NCBI GenBank assembly: GCA_023807065.1
Contig: JAJJLU010000365.1
Coordinates: forward strand, 1 to 64,000
Reading direction: 5' to 3'
Length of the DNA stretch: 64,000 bases
DNA from: Isotricha intestinalis
Taxonomy: Eukaryota > Ciliophora > Litostomatea > Vestibuliferida > Isotrichidae
Position 1 is the stretch's first letter; the number at the start of each line of letters is the position of its first letter. The notes beneath the pieces are model-generated. The model saw only the letters and a program-made list of their open reading frames with translations. It made no database searches and was not told the origin of the DNA. A program made the position numbers and the translations under genes. Of this stretch, positions 8,677-20,083 are shown piece by piece.

Positions 8677-9840
8677 ATGAAATCAAATAACATTCAAAAT
8701 GTAATTTCGAATATTCCTTTTTCAATGAGAAATAATAATAGAAAATCATTTAAAGAAGAAAAAATAATATTAATTAAATCCAAATCTTATCAATATTTAA
8801 CTCCAAAAATATATAAATTAGAAACAATAACTTTATTTAATAATTCAAAAGATGATAATTTTAGAATAAATGAAGAAAAAAGAAAAAAAAGAGAAGAAAG
8901 AAAGAAAAATTTTGAAGAATTTATTAAAAGAAACTATGCAATATTAGAAAGGAAAAAAGGATTAGAAAATAGGAAAAATTATTTAATAGAACATAAAAAA
9001 GAAATTAGAAGTGAACAAGAAAGAATAGAAGGATTTAATAGATTAATTGATGATGCAAATAGAAGATATGAAGCAAAAGAAAGAGCACAACAAATGTTAA
9101 ATAATATTAAAAATAATGGAAATAAGAAGAAATATTCAACACAAGAATGGAAAAAAATTTATGATAAAAGATTTATTGAATTTCAAAAAATCAGTAAGGA
9201 AAAAATTAAGATTGAAAAGCAAAAAAAAGAAGAAGAAATTAAGAAAGAAAATGAAAAAATTGAAAATGAAATTCAAAGTAAAACAATTAAAATTCCAAAT
9301 AAAAAAATAAATGAAATATTTGATAAATTATATAATAAAGGAAGAAAAATATATAATTCAAAAAAAGATTTAAATCATAGTCAAAGTCTAAAAAAAAATT
9401 CAAGTTATTCAAATAATAAATCATTTAATAAAGAAAATAGAAATAATTCAATTAAAAAATTAAAGAAAAATAAAAGTATTTCTAAATATCAAAATATTCA
9501 ACCTAGATATATGCAATTTTTTCAAACACAATCTTTAGAAGAAACATTAGGTAAATTAAAAGAAGAAAGAAGAGAATATGAAAATAAAAATAGTTCTAAT
9601 CATTCTACTATTAAAGAAAAAGACAAAGATCAATCAAGAATTAGTTATGCGAGTAATAATAGTGGATTAAAAATATATCAAACTAATTTTATTCAGTGTA
9701 TTAAATTTAAAGATGTCTCTTCTTTAAGTGATAGTAATAATTCTGGTAAAAAAAATAATAATTATCAAAATGATATGAATATTAAAGGTAATGATGCCAT
9801 TTTTAATTATACTGAAGAAAATAAAAATTATAAGATATAG
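8677..9840 (+). CDS. Lys/Glu-rich coiled-coil protein, unknown function
   Basis: 387 aa that I do not recognise. Residues about 65-215 form a highly charged helical region with heptad character (repeated ERKK, RSEQERIEG, KKEEEIKKENEKIENE). The rest is Asn/Ser-rich and probably disordered. There is no signal peptide or membrane helix. The gene ends with TAG, one of the few TAG stops in the window. Proteins of this type are common as cytoskeletal or basal-body components in ciliates, but nothing here proves that role. Confidence 0.6.
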   Translation: MKSNNIQNVISNIPFSMRNNNRKSFKEEKIILIKSKSYQYLTPKIYKLETITLFNNSKDDNFRINEEKRKKREERKKNFEEFIKRNYAILERKKGLENRKNYLIEHKKEIRSEQERIEGFNRLIDDANRRYEAKERAQQMLNNIKNNGNKKKYSTQEWKKIYDKRFIEFQKISKEKIKIEKQKKEEEIKKENEKIENEIQSKTIKIPNKKINEIFDKLYNKGRKIYNSKKDLNHSQSLKKNSSYSNNKSFNKENRNNSIKKLKKNKSISKYQNIQPRYMQFFQTQSLEETLGKLKEERREYENKNSSNHSTIKEKDKDQSRISYASNNSGLKIYQTNFIQCIKFKDVSSLSDSNNSGKKNNNYQNDMNIKGNDAIFNYTEENKNYKI

Positions 9841-10113
9841 AAAAAAATAAAAAAAAATGAAAAATATTCTTAAGAAATAAAGATAAATTATTAATTTTTA
9901 TATAAATATAAAAATTAAAAACCAATTTCATTTTATTTTTTACACTTTTCATTAATTTCATCCAATAATAACATATAAAAAAGTCAAAAAAAACAGCAAA
10001 AGAAAACATTATAAATAATAATAATACATAATTAATAAATATATTAATAAAAAATTATAAATCAATTAAAAATAAAATGTAAAAAAAATATCATAAAAAA
10101 TTTAATTAAAAAA

Positions 10114-12183
10114 ATGGAAACTGAAATAGAAGAAGAAAAACCAGTATATCCAAATTATGAAGAAGAAAAACCAGAAAGTCGTTATTTAACTCAGAAAAAA
10201 AAACAATATCTTTTAGCATCAAATCAAGAAAGTATACAACAATTAATTCAAAGTCAAATGGATCAATTAACAGATATATTAATTCAACATAAATCAGAAT
10301 ATGATAAATTAACAAGAGAATCAAATATTAAAATTGAACAAAGTGAATTATTAGATAAAAAAATAAAAGCTTTACAAGGAATGGATTCAAAAACAAAAAA
10401 AAAAGCAAAAGAAAATAAAGAAACTATTCAAACAATGAAAGATGTTATTAATACTAAAAATGGGAGAAAAGCTGAAGAAAATTATAATAAAAAAACACTT
10501 CAAAAACAAGTAGATAAATTAAATCAAGATATATTATTAATTCAAAAAGAAATTTTACAAGTTGAAAATAAAGGGAAAGTCCTTGATAAAAAATTAGAAA
10601 AAGCAAGATTATCAGAAAATAATATTAGACAAAAAAGAAATGATGTTAATTTTCAAGTTAGTGATCAAAATCAAAAAAATAAATTTGATAAAAATGAACA
10701 AGCTCTTTTAATTAGTTATTATGAAACTATAATTAAACAAAAATATATGTTTATTCAATCTGCTGATGAAAGAAAAGAAAGACAAAAAAAAATTCAACAA
10801 GATGCAAAAAATGATTCACAAGATAAACAAGAAGTTGAAAAAAGAAATGAATTACATTTATTAGTATTGTTTAATCAATATTTAAGAGAAAAAATGAGTG
10901 AATTATTAAAAAATAATGAAAGAATAGAAGAAACTTTAGATGATATAAGAGATATAACAGGAACTGAAGATTTAGATTTATTAGTTGATATTATTTTATT
11001 AAGAGATAAAAGATATAATTATTGTGTTAAAAGAGTAGCTGAAGAAGAAAAAAAAAGAAAAGAGTTAAATGAAGAATTAATAGAGTTAAATAATAAATAT
11101 ATTGAATTAAAAAACCAAGTTTTAGTTCAAGAAGAAGAAAAAGATGATTCAAAAACAATATCAACAATACCAATAACACATATTGAAGATGAAGAAAAAG
11201 AATTAATTGAAAAAGAAAAATTATTAAATAAACAATTATATGATTTAGGAGAAAAACATAATCTAGTTAATTTATCTTATAGTAAAGTTTTAGAAAATAT
11301 GAAAACTTTAAAAGAAATTGATGATCAAGATCCTAGAAATAAACATGATCAAAAAGAAGAAATATATACTGAAAAAGAAGAAATTGAGTTAAAAAATGAA
11401 CCAAAATTAAAAAAAGAAGATAATATTCAAACTACAAATGTTGAAACTGAAAAAAAGGAAGAAATTGAAAAAGAAGAAAAAAAAGAAGAAAATGAAGAAA
11501 AAGAAGAAAAAAAAGATGAAAATAATGAAGGAGAAAAAGAAGGTGGAATAAATGATGATGAATTAATAGATTTACAAGAAGGAGGTAATGATCAAATAGA
11601 AAAAATTGAAGAAGTAAAAAAAGAGGAACAAAAAAAAGAGGAAGTTAAAAAAGAGGAACAAAAAAAAGAGGAAGAAAAAAAAGAAGAAGAAAAACAATTA
11701 GAAGAATTAAAAGAGGATAAATTAGAAGAAGAAGAGAAAGAAATAAAATTAACAGAAGAAGAAGAATCAATAATAAAAGAATATAATGAATTTTTATACC
11801 AATCATCTCGTAAATTTGATTTATTGTTTTTAATGCATTCAAAACAAGAATTTATTCAAATGATGAAAGAAATAGGAAAAGAAAATGAAGTAGAAAAATC
11901 ATATCAACCAATAAAAAGTATGGTTAAAAGAGTAAATAAAAGAAAGACAAGTAGATTATTTGATACTCTTTCTAGAATTTCAAGAGCTTCAAGAACAGAT
12001 TTTAAGCTTCCTCCTGTTATTGAAAATAGAAAAGACGAAGAAGATGAAGTTAAAAGTAACTTTGACCCTGATAAAGATATTTTAAAAAGATTTATGGATG
12101 AACAAAAAAAAGAAAGAGATGAATTTGTTAATGTCAATAATGAACCTCCAAAAAATGTTAAAAAGAAAATTACTAAAAAATAA
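10114..12183 (+). CDS. Long coiled-coil protein, possibly outer-dynein-arm docking type
   Basis: 689 aa. Residues about 45-355 are nearly continuous coiled coil. A short conserved-looking segment near 270-300 (ERIEETLDDIRDITGTED) resembles the 'I+xATGxxD' region of the CCDC63/CCDC114/CCDC151 outer-dynein-arm docking family, so an axonemal role is plausible but not proven. Residues about 415-550 are an acidic Glu/Lys low-complexity block with a KKEEQKKEEVKKEEQ-type repeat. A second helical region follows (551-600), then a basic Ser/Arg-rich tail with RTSRLFDTLSRISRASR-like spacing. Other coiled-coil families cannot be excluded. Confidence 0.55.
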   Translation: METEIEEEKPVYPNYEEEKPESRYLTQKKKQYLLASNQESIQQLIQSQMDQLTDILIQHKSEYDKLTRESNIKIEQSELLDKKIKALQGMDSKTKKKAKENKETIQTMKDVINTKNGRKAEENYNKKTLQKQVDKLNQDILLIQKEILQVENKGKVLDKKLEKARLSENNIRQKRNDVNFQVSDQNQKNKFDKNEQALLISYYETIIKQKYMFIQSADERKERQKKIQQDAKNDSQDKQEVEKRNELHLLVLFNQYLREKMSELLKNNERIEETLDDIRDITGTEDLDLLVDIILLRDKRYNYCVKRVAEEEKKRKELNEELIELNNKYIELKNQVLVQEEEKDDSKTISTIPITHIEDEEKELIEKEKLLNKQLYDLGEKHNLVNLSYSKVLENMKTLKEIDDQDPRNKHDQKEEIYTEKEEIELKNEPKLKKEDNIQTTNVETEKKEEIEKEEKKEENEEKEEKKDENNEGEKEGGINDDELIDLQEGGNDQIEKIEEVKKEEQKKEEVKKEEQKKEEEKKEEEKQLEELKEDKLEEEEKEIKLTEEEESIIKEYNEFLYQSSRKFDLLFLMHSKQEFIQMMKEIGKENEVEKSYQPIKSMVKRVNKRKTSRLFDTLSRISRASRTDFKLPPVIENRKDEEDEVKSNFDPDKDILKRFMDEQKKERDEFVNVNNEPPKNVKKKITKK
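11610..11695 (+). repeat. GAGGAACAAAAAAAA-type coding repeat
   Basis: Inside the coiled-coil gene a short unit AAAAAAGAGGAACAAAAAAA or a close variant is repeated in tandem, encoding alternating KKEEQ/KKEEV/KKEEE. It is a low-complexity expansion and probably length-variable between strains. Confidence 0.6.
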
Positions 12184-12424
12184 GTTTTAATATTTAATTT
12201 ATCTTTTTAAAAAATAAAAAGACTTTTTATTAATATATTTGGAATTATTTTAAGGCTATTTTTTTTTGGATTTTTTATTTGTTAGGAAATAAAATAATAA
12301 TATTTCTTGTTTTTTTTCTTTTTTGATTTATTTATTATGATTTATGTATAAATGGTTTTTAAATGAAAAAAATTTATTTTACACTAAAATATTAATATAA
12401 AAATTTATTTTTTGAAAGCAAAAT

Positions 12425-13039
12425 TTATTTTTTTTGCTCATTTATAACTTCTTTTATACAATTACCTTTTTGATCAATATATATTTCTTCATTATCAGTT
12501 CTTGTATATTTAATTATTCTTTTACTTTTCTTTTTATTCACTTGTATTAAAAAATTTTTTTGTTGAATATAAGGATTATTTAAAATATGATTTAATATAT
12601 ATTCAAGATTATTTTCTTTTTGTTTAGTTAATTCTATTTGTTTTTTTAAATTTTCATTTTCTTCTTTTATTAATTCTAACTCATGTAATTTGTCTTTTAT
12701 ATAATCTTCATCAATATCAAAAGAAATTAAATTCAATGGATTAACATCTCTACTTATATTATTATTATTTATTGTTGATTTTTCACTTAAGGTTGTTGAA
12801 CTTGTATTTGTATGATACAAATTATATTTATTTTTTTTTAATAAATTCTGATTCATATTATTATTGTTTTTTTTTATTGATAATGAAGAATCATTATTAT
12901 TATTTATTTCTTTTAACCTATTATTTATATATTTTTGAATTGTTAAATTTGTTTTATATAATAAATTATTCTCATTATTTGATTTAAACTTCTCATTAGA
13001 TTTTTTTTTACTTTTATTATTTCTTTTCATTTTTTTCAA
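12425..13039 (-). CDS. Asn/Lys-rich coiled-coil protein, unknown
   Basis: 204 aa that I do not recognise. The N-terminal half is a basic, Asn-rich, probably disordered region. Residues about 110-155 (DKLHELELIKEENENLKKQIEL) are a short leucine-spaced coiled coil. The C-terminal 45 residues are mixed and basic. It is divergently transcribed from the anoctamin gene, with only 122 bp between the start codons, so the two share a promoter region. Confidence 0.5.
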   Translation of the reverse strand: MKKMKRNNKSKKKSNEKFKSNNENNLLYKTNLTIQKYINNRLKEINNNNDSSLSIKKNNNNMNQNLLKKNKYNLYHTNTSSTTLSEKSTINNNNISRDVNPLNLISFDIDEDYIKDKLHELELIKEENENLKKQIELTKQKENNLEYILNHILNNPYIQQKNFLIQVNKKKSKRIIKYTRTDNEEIYIDQKGNCIKEVINEQKK

Positions 13040-13161
13040 TTTAATTTTAAAATAATTTCAAAGCAAATAAAAATAAACATAATTATTTTAAAACCATGAA
13101 ACTAAACAAAAATAAAAAATTTTATAATTTAATAATATATTAATTGTATAGAAAAAAATTA

Positions 13162-16100
13162 ATGAAAAGCAAAGAATCAGAAGATGAAAATTTTTTAACA
13201 ACAAAAGAAGATTTTTTTCATCGTTCAGACAAGTAAAATATATAAATAAAATATAGTATAATTCAATTATCAAAAGAAATTTTATCTCAAATTTCAAATT
13301 TAAGTGATTTATTTTCAGAAGAACAACCACCAAAAAAAGATGTATATTATATGTTAGTTTTAAATTGTCCAACTGATTTCCATGAAAAATATTTTCCATA
13401 TTCTAAAAACCAATTAATTGAATCAATTCCAGAATTTCAAAAAACAAATAATCTGGAAAATATAGAAAACAAAGAAAATCAAAAATTTAAAAAAGAATTA
13501 AGTAAAGAAATTTCAATTTCATTACCAATAAGTAAAAAAAATTCAGAAAATATTGAAGATTATAGATTTTCAATTAAATCTAAAAAAAGTAATGTTCATA
13601 GAGTTAATGAATCTCAAAGAATTGAAGAAGAAGAAGAAGATGATATTAATATAATGAAAAAAATGACTAAATATAAAAATATTCAAGAAGTTAAAATTGA
13701 GGATATTATGAAAAATTCAGAAGATACAAGAAACAATATTAAATTTATTAATAAATTATTATCTAAAATTAATTTAGGTTATGATAAATTAGTTGATAAT
13801 ATTTTAAAACTTTATTCTGAGAAAATTGGAAAAAAAATTGAAAAAGAAAATAAAAATTATTACGAGAAAGGAATGGAATATTTAAATAATATTTTTCCTA
13901 AATTAAAAAGTTGTTATTATGAGATTCAATATGAAGATATAATATATTTAATATGTTCATTAATAAAATATTTTACTCATTTAAAAGTTAAATTAGAGTT
14001 AGGAGAACAAAAGGAAAATTTAATGATTATTATATATGGAAATGAAGAAATATATGATTTTTTAGCAGAGTTAAGTAATTATCCATTACAATTAAAACCA
14101 TATGCATATAAATATGTTTTATTTGAAAAAGAATATATTAAAAAATTAAAAGATATGAAAACTTTAAAAGATTTTAATGATAATAAAAATAACGAAAATG
14201 ATGATGAATCAGAATATTCTCAACTTTTCACTATTAGTAATGAAAGCTTTTATACTCCTATTCAATTTGAAGATTTAAATACTTTAATTCCATATAATTA
14301 TCCTCCTTATAAAACATTTAAAAAAGATAAAGAATTAAAATATAGAAGATATGAAAAAAATGATTTATATCATGAATGTCCAAATATTCCCTTAGACAAA
14401 GAAATGAATTGTCAATTATGTTCTAAATATAGAAATATAGATAAATTACGTTTGATTACTATATCTATTGATAAATTATTAAGTTTAAATTATTTGAAAA
14501 AGAAAAAAGTTCTAATTATGAAATTATATCAAAGAAATTATGAATGTTATGAAGAAATTTTAAAATCTAAAAATTTATTTGATAATTCTTGGAATATATT
14601 TTCAGAAAAAAAAGGAAAATATTTAATAAATTTAGTAAGAAATTTTTTAGGTGAATGTGTATCATATTATTATTTATTTGTGAATGATTATATTATATGG
14701 TTAATTCCTCCTTCAATATTAGGAATATTAGTTGAAATTTTAATTAAACTACTTCCATTAGCTTTGGAACCAGAATTTTTAGGGAAAACTCCAATAACTT
14801 ATTTAGATATAATATTATTAATTTTTTGTGGTTTAACAAATATTTGGATTATTTTATTTCTTCAAAGTTGGAAACAAAAAGAAAAATTATATGCATATTT
14901 TTGGGGTACTGAATATTATACTAGACAAGAACCTGATAGAGAAGACTTTAAACCTGATTTACAAAAAGAATTTGTTTTTGGAGAAAAATTAAAATTTGTT
15001 GAACCATCAAAAAGAAGAATAAAAAAATTTGTATCATATTTAGTATTATTTTTTATGATGTTTTTAACATGTATAATTACATTTTTTTTATTAAATTATA
15101 AACAAACTTATTTAATAATTTTATATGATGATGAGGAAGATGATGAAATAGATATAACTCCAAAAACTTTTTGGCATGATACTTTTGTTTCAATTGTTTT
15201 TGCATCAATAAATGCAATTCAAATAAAATTATTTGGTTTATTATATAATATAATAGCAAAAAAATTAAATAAATGGGAGAATTATCAAAAAGAATATCAA
15301 AGTATAAATGATTTAACAATTAAATTGATTTTATTTGAATTTACCAATAATTATTCTGCTTGTTTTTATATAGGATTTATTAAACCAAATACAGAAAAAC
15401 AATGTGCTGGAACATGTATTCATGAAATGGAAATTCAATTATATACTACTTATGGGATATTTTTTTTTTATAATTTAATAGAAATTGGAATTCCTATAAT
15501 TTTATATAATTATAGAAGAAAACAATATAAAAAATCAATTAAAAATATGATTAAAGAGAAATATCCAAATTTAAATGAAAAAGAAAGTAAAGATAAATTA
15601 ATAGAATATTCTAATATTAAATATCAAAGTACTATTCATCAATTATTAGTTGAAGAAGCAGATAATATGATTTATGAATATACTGAAATTATTATATTAT
15701 TTGGTTTTGTTTGTTTATTTAGTTCAAGTGCTCCTTTAACTCCTTTAATTATTTTAATTTTAATTTGGACTGAAAAAATTGTAGATATATTTAAAATGTT
15801 TTATTTTGAAAGATTTGAACATCTAGATAAAGATAATGGAATTGGAATATATAAATTTTTAATGACATTATTAGTATTTTTTGGACAATTAACTAATATT
15901 GGTGTGGTTTTATTTTCTAAAAGTTTTAGAATTAATAATGATACTTATTATAAAGTTGTTATTTTTTTATGTATTGAAAATTTTGTTTTAATAATTGGTT
16001 TTTTATTAAATATTAATGTTTTACCAAAATGGTTCGAATATTTAACTGATTTAAAAGAACTTTATACTATAAAATATTATAAAAGAAATGAAGAAAATTT

Positions 16101-16188
16101 ACCTCATCTTAAATTTTTAAATAGGAAAAAATATAATGATAATATAGAAAATGAACATAGAAAAATTAGTGAAGGTGATCTTTTTTAA
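13162..16188 (+). CDS. Anoctamin (TMEM16) scramblase/chloride channel, two exons
   Basis: Exon 1 is 13162-13232 and exon 2 is 13257-16188. The 24-bp intron (GTAAAATATA...TATAG) contains an in-frame stop, and removing it gives a 1000-aa protein. The Met codon at 13351 would be a truncated start. The large cytoplasmic N-terminal domain is followed by about ten membrane helices starting near residue 450. Family landmarks are NKWENYQKEYQSINDL followed by FEFTNNYSACFYIGF (TM4-5 region), and the TM7-TM8 calcium-site segments YTEIIILFGFV and IWTEKIVDIF with the acidic residues kept. Anoctamins are calcium-gated lipid scramblases or anion channels. Which activity applies cannot be told by eye. Confidence 0.9.
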
Positions 16189-16328
16189 ATTATATTTTTT
16201 ATTTAAATTTTAAATAAATTTATTATTTCAAAAAAGTATAATATAAAATTTAATCTATTTTTTAATTATTATCAAATTACCCAAATTTATCATATAAATA
16301 GTTAAAAAAAAAAATATAAATAAATAAA

Positions 16329-17177
16329 ATGATTGAAACTGAATCAAAAATCCAAAGTGAATATAAGATGGAGAAAACTGAAGAAAAAAACATTCCTTTA
16401 GATGAAGAATCTACATATCAAATTATAGACAATGAAGATTTAAACATTTCAAATTCAAATTTCTGTGGAATTGAAAATCCAATTGAACTACCATTTAAAG
16501 CAAATTCTGTGAATGAATTAGAAACATATATAATCCAAATAATTAAGAAAGAAGATACCTTAAATATTTTTCAAAAATATAATTTCACTTATTCAATATT
16601 ATTAAACAGTGATAAATTTAATGATTTAAAAGAGTTTTATGAAGAAGAATGTCATTTATCTTTACTTAATTGGGTTTGGAAAGAGAGAAAAACTTTAAAA
16701 TATCCATCTTATAATTTAAATCATCATCTTTTTCATATTTTAGCTTTATTAAATAATATTTTAAATATATTCCTAATTTTACCTATTAATTCCAAAGATA
16801 TTTTAGATTTACATTTGTTTGATAAATTAAATTCAATAAGAAGTTTAATTAAAAATTGGAATATGGATATTCCAATTTTAAATTTAATTAAAGAAGTTTT
16901 AGATAAATGGAAATGTAGTATTGAGGAATCAAAAGAAATAAAATTAAATAAAAAGAGGAATAGAAGTGAAGAAGAAACTGAAGCAGATTCTGATATTAAT
17001 TTATCATTAAATAATATTAAAGTTATTTTTCCACAAACTGTTAATATTAATAATAAGATTAAAAAGAAAAAGCATGTTTCTATTGATCTTTCTAAAAATA
17101 AAACAATTTATTTTGATAAAGATGAAATTCCTTCTTCTATTTCCAAAATTAAAAATGCTTATGATCCACTTCTTTAA
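16329..17177 (+). CDS. TFIIS N-terminal-like domain protein
   Basis: 282 aa. Residues about 120-200 (leucine-rich helices around LFDKLNSIRSLIKNW and IKEVLDKWK) resemble the TFIIS N-terminal (LW/TND) four-helix domain found in transcription-elongation and PP1-nuclear-targeting (PNUTS) proteins. The tail contains KKKKHVSIDL, weakly like the RVxF PP1-docking motif seen after a TND in PNUTS, then IYFDKDEIP. The function is inferred as nuclear, transcription-linked scaffolding. I hold this moderately, since the TND is a low-identity fold. Confidence 0.45.
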   Translation: MIETESKIQSEYKMEKTEEKNIPLDEESTYQIIDNEDLNISNSNFCGIENPIELPFKANSVNELETYIIQIIKKEDTLNIFQKYNFTYSILLNSDKFNDLKEFYEEECHLSLLNWVWKERKTLKYPSYNLNHHLFHILALLNNILNIFLILPINSKDILDLHLFDKLNSIRSLIKNWNMDIPILNLIKEVLDKWKCSIEESKEIKLNKKRNRSEEETEADSDINLSLNNIKVIFPQTVNINNKIKKKKHVSIDLSKNKTIYFDKDEIPSSISKIKNAYDPLL

Positions 17178-17417
17178 ATTTTTTATTTTTTATTTAATTT
17201 TTCCTTTTTATTTTCTTTATGGATTATATAGCACGTTTATTATGTTCATTACACATTCTATTTAATATAATTTTTAAAATTAATATATATTTTTAATTAA
17301 TATATTTATAAATTTAACTAAGTGTAATACTCTTTCTTTTTTTTTATTTAATATTTTTTTTTTATTATTAATGTTTATTTTAGTAAATATCATATAAACT
17401 TTTTATTAATATAAAAA

Positions 17418-18449
17418 ATGATTATTGGAAATCAATATTTCAACAAAAACGAAATCGAAAATAAAGATAATGATTATGAAGAAATAAATAGAGAAATATC
17501 AAAAGCTTTAATAGATATGAGAAATGAAAAAAATGGTAATAGTGAGCAAAATTTAGAAGAGCAATCATTAAATTTTTCAGGAATTGAAGAAATGAATAAC
17601 TCTTATTCTGATATTTCTAATAATTCTTTTATCGGTCAAACAATTTCTAATTTTCAAGAATCTGCAAATTGTTCTTTTACAGATTATCATACAAATCATA
17701 ATCTTTTAAATATTAGTAATTATTCTTCAAATAATTTGTCAAATAACCAAATTAAAAATAATTTTGGAATGAATTATTTAAATAATTCTTTTTCAGGAGT
17801 TGGTTATTATTCAATTATTAATTTTTATAATGGATTTGCTCAAGGAAATAATAATTTAGATTATAATTATGAAAAAAAGAATAATAATAATTTTTGTATT
17901 GATTCACCTAAAAATATAATTCATTTAGATAATGTTTTAAAATTAAAAGATAAAAGAACAACATTAATGATAAGAAATATACCAAATAGATATAATTTAG
18001 AATTATTATTAAATGAAATTAATCTTAAATTTTCTGAAAAATTTGATATTTTATATCTTCCTCTTGATTTAATAAATAATTCTAATTTAGGATTTGGATT
18101 TATTAATTTTACAAATTCAATCCATATATTATATTTTTTTTCTGAATTCAATGGAAAAAAATGGAATAACTTTAATAGTGGAAAAAGATGTCAAATTGTT
18201 TATTCAAAGACTCAAGGCAAAAAAGATTTAATTAAGTATATTCAAAAGAAAAATGGGATTAATATATTTAATAATAATTTAAATAATATTCAAAAATGTT
18301 TTTATATTCAAAATGATTCATTAGATTTAAATCCTGAAATTGAAATTCCTATGCAATATTATAATGTTTTTATTAATTATTATCCTTATTCTTTATGTCA
18401 TAAAAAAAATGATAGTATTTTTATTGTTGATAAATATTATAATTTCTGA
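17418..18449 (+). CDS. Mei2-like RNA-binding protein
   Basis: 343 aa with a C-terminal Mei2-type RRM at about 175-285. Diagnostic strings are RTTLMIRNIPNRYN, DILYLPLDLINNSNLGFGFINF, FNGKKW, and the SKTQGKKDLIKYI segment peculiar to the Mei2 RRM3. The N-terminal 170 residues are Asn/Ser-rich and disordered. Mei2 proteins bind RNA; in fission yeast they switch cells into meiosis, in plants they act in meristem/meiotic control. The gene ends with TGA. Confidence 0.88.
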   Translation: MIIGNQYFNKNEIENKDNDYEEINREISKALIDMRNEKNGNSEQNLEEQSLNFSGIEEMNNSYSDISNNSFIGQTISNFQESANCSFTDYHTNHNLLNISNYSSNNLSNNQIKNNFGMNYLNNSFSGVGYYSIINFYNGFAQGNNNLDYNYEKKNNNNFCIDSPKNIIHLDNVLKLKDKRTTLMIRNIPNRYNLELLLNEINLKFSEKFDILYLPLDLINNSNLGFGFINFTNSIHILYFFSEFNGKKWNNFNSGKRCQIVYSKTQGKKDLIKYIQKKNGINIFNNNLNNIQKCFYIQNDSLDLNPEIEIPMQYYNVFINYYPYSLCHKKNDSIFIVDKYYNF

Positions 18450-18577
18450 TTTTATTAATAATTAATAAATATTTAAAAATAAAAATATATAAAAGATAAT
18501 ATATAATAAATAATGAAATATAAATGTAATTTTCTTTTTAGAAAAAAATTATAATTATTTGAAAATCAATAAAATTT

Positions 18578-20083
18578 ATGAAACAAATGAAGCCAATTTT
18601 AGATTCAAAATATTATCTTCTTTCAAAAATAGGAAGTGGAGCAACCTCAGTAGTATATTTAACAGAAGATATAGCCAATAAAAAAAAGTATGCAACAAAA
18701 ATAATGAAAAGAGATATTGATATTGATGAAGAAGAAGATGAAGTTGAAGAAGAAAACAAAAAAGAAGAAAAAAATGATATTCTTAAAAGAGAAAGTGAAA
18801 TTTTAAGTTTAATTCATCATGAAAATATAGTTAATTTAATTGATTATGGTGAAGGTTCAATAAAGAAAAAAAAATCATCTTCTAAAAATTATCCCTATTT
18901 AACTTTAGAATACGCAGAAAAAGGAGAATTATTTAATTATATTTATTTCCCTAAAAAAGGATTTAATGAAGATTTTTCTAAAATAATTTTTAAGGGAATA
19001 ATTAAAGGAATAAAAGCTTGTCATGAAAATAATATAGTTCATAGAGATTTAAAATTAGAAAATATTTTATTAGATGATAAATTTAATCCAAAAATTGCTG
19101 ATTTTGGTTATGCTGCTTATATAAAAGATAATATTAAATTAAAAAATATTGTGGGAACATTGGAATATCAAGCTCCAGAAATATTATTAAAAAAACCTTA
19201 TGATGGAAAAAAAAAAGATATTTTTTCTTTAGGAGTTTTATTATTTTTGTTAGTTACAGGAATTAAACCTTTTGAAGTACCTTTTGGAAAAGATACATTA
19301 TATAAATATATTTTAAAGAAACAATATTCTGAATATTGGAAACAATTAAAAAACAATGATGTTGAAGTTGATGAATTATCTAATGAATTTAAATTATTGT
19401 TTATTAAAATGATTCAATTTAATCCTAATGATAGAATTTCTTTAGATGAAATTATTAATAATAAATGGTTTGATGATAAAATAATAAATAATGAAGATCT
19501 TATTTCTGAATTTAAATTAAGGGAAAATATTATAAAGGATAAATTAGAAACTCAAAAAAAATCTTCTTCAGATGATAGTCAAATAAATAATAATAATACT
19601 AAAGGTAATCATAGAAAAAAAAATTCTTCAATATATAAAGTTTTAAATTTAACTATTAATAAAATTTTTGAAGATAAAACTCAAATTCATTTTTTAGATA
19701 CTCAATTTGGGTTTTCTAATCTATTTCTTATTACTAAACTTAGAAATAAACCTGTTGATTTTTTTAATTGTTTAGCATATTTAATTGTCGAAAGAATTAT
19801 AAATGTTGATAGAATAAATCCCAATAAAAAAATTCTAAAGTTTGAAATATATTATAGTAATATTCAAAATAATGAGGAAAGTGAAAAAAATAGTAATAGT
19901 TTTCACATTGAAAAAAAATTATCTATAGTTGGGGTTAAATTTTATGAAATGCCCAATAATACTTATTCTATTGTTTTTAAAAAAATTGCTGGAAATAAAT
20001 TTGAATATTATGAGAAAGTATCTCAAATCAAAGAAATTATTCTTGATTTATTAAGTTCTCAAATAATCATAAATTATATATAA
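18578..20083 (+). CDS. Serine/threonine protein kinase (CAMK/SNF1-like)
   Basis: 501 aa. The kinase domain spans about 10-305: Gly loop IGSGATSVVYL, catalytic Lys in YATKIMK, HRDLKLEN around residue 155, ADFGYAA, activation-loop end GTLEYQAPE. The insert after the VAIK-like Lys is acidic (EEEDEVEEENKK). There is no EF hand. The C-terminal 150 residues follow an Asn/Ser linker and alternate strands and helices (FSNLFLITKLRNKPVDFF to the terminal ILDLLSSQ), which could be a divergent KA1-like module. HRDLK predicts Ser/Thr specificity. The exact subfamily is uncertain. Confidence 0.88.
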   Translation: MKQMKPILDSKYYLLSKIGSGATSVVYLTEDIANKKKYATKIMKRDIDIDEEEDEVEEENKKEEKNDILKRESEILSLIHHENIVNLIDYGEGSIKKKKSSSKNYPYLTLEYAEKGELFNYIYFPKKGFNEDFSKIIFKGIIKGIKACHENNIVHRDLKLENILLDDKFNPKIADFGYAAYIKDNIKLKNIVGTLEYQAPEILLKKPYDGKKKDIFSLGVLLFLLVTGIKPFEVPFGKDTLYKYILKKQYSEYWKQLKNNDVEVDELSNEFKLLFIKMIQFNPNDRISLDEIINNKWFDDKIINNEDLISEFKLRENIIKDKLETQKKSSSDDSQINNNNTKGNHRKKNSSIYKVLNLTINKIFEDKTQIHFLDTQFGFSNLFLITKLRNKPVDFFNCLAYLIVERIINVDRINPNKKILKFEIYYSNIQNNEESEKNSNSFHIEKKLSIVGVKFYEMPNNTYSIVFKKIAGNKFEYYEKVSQIKEIILDLLSSQIIINYI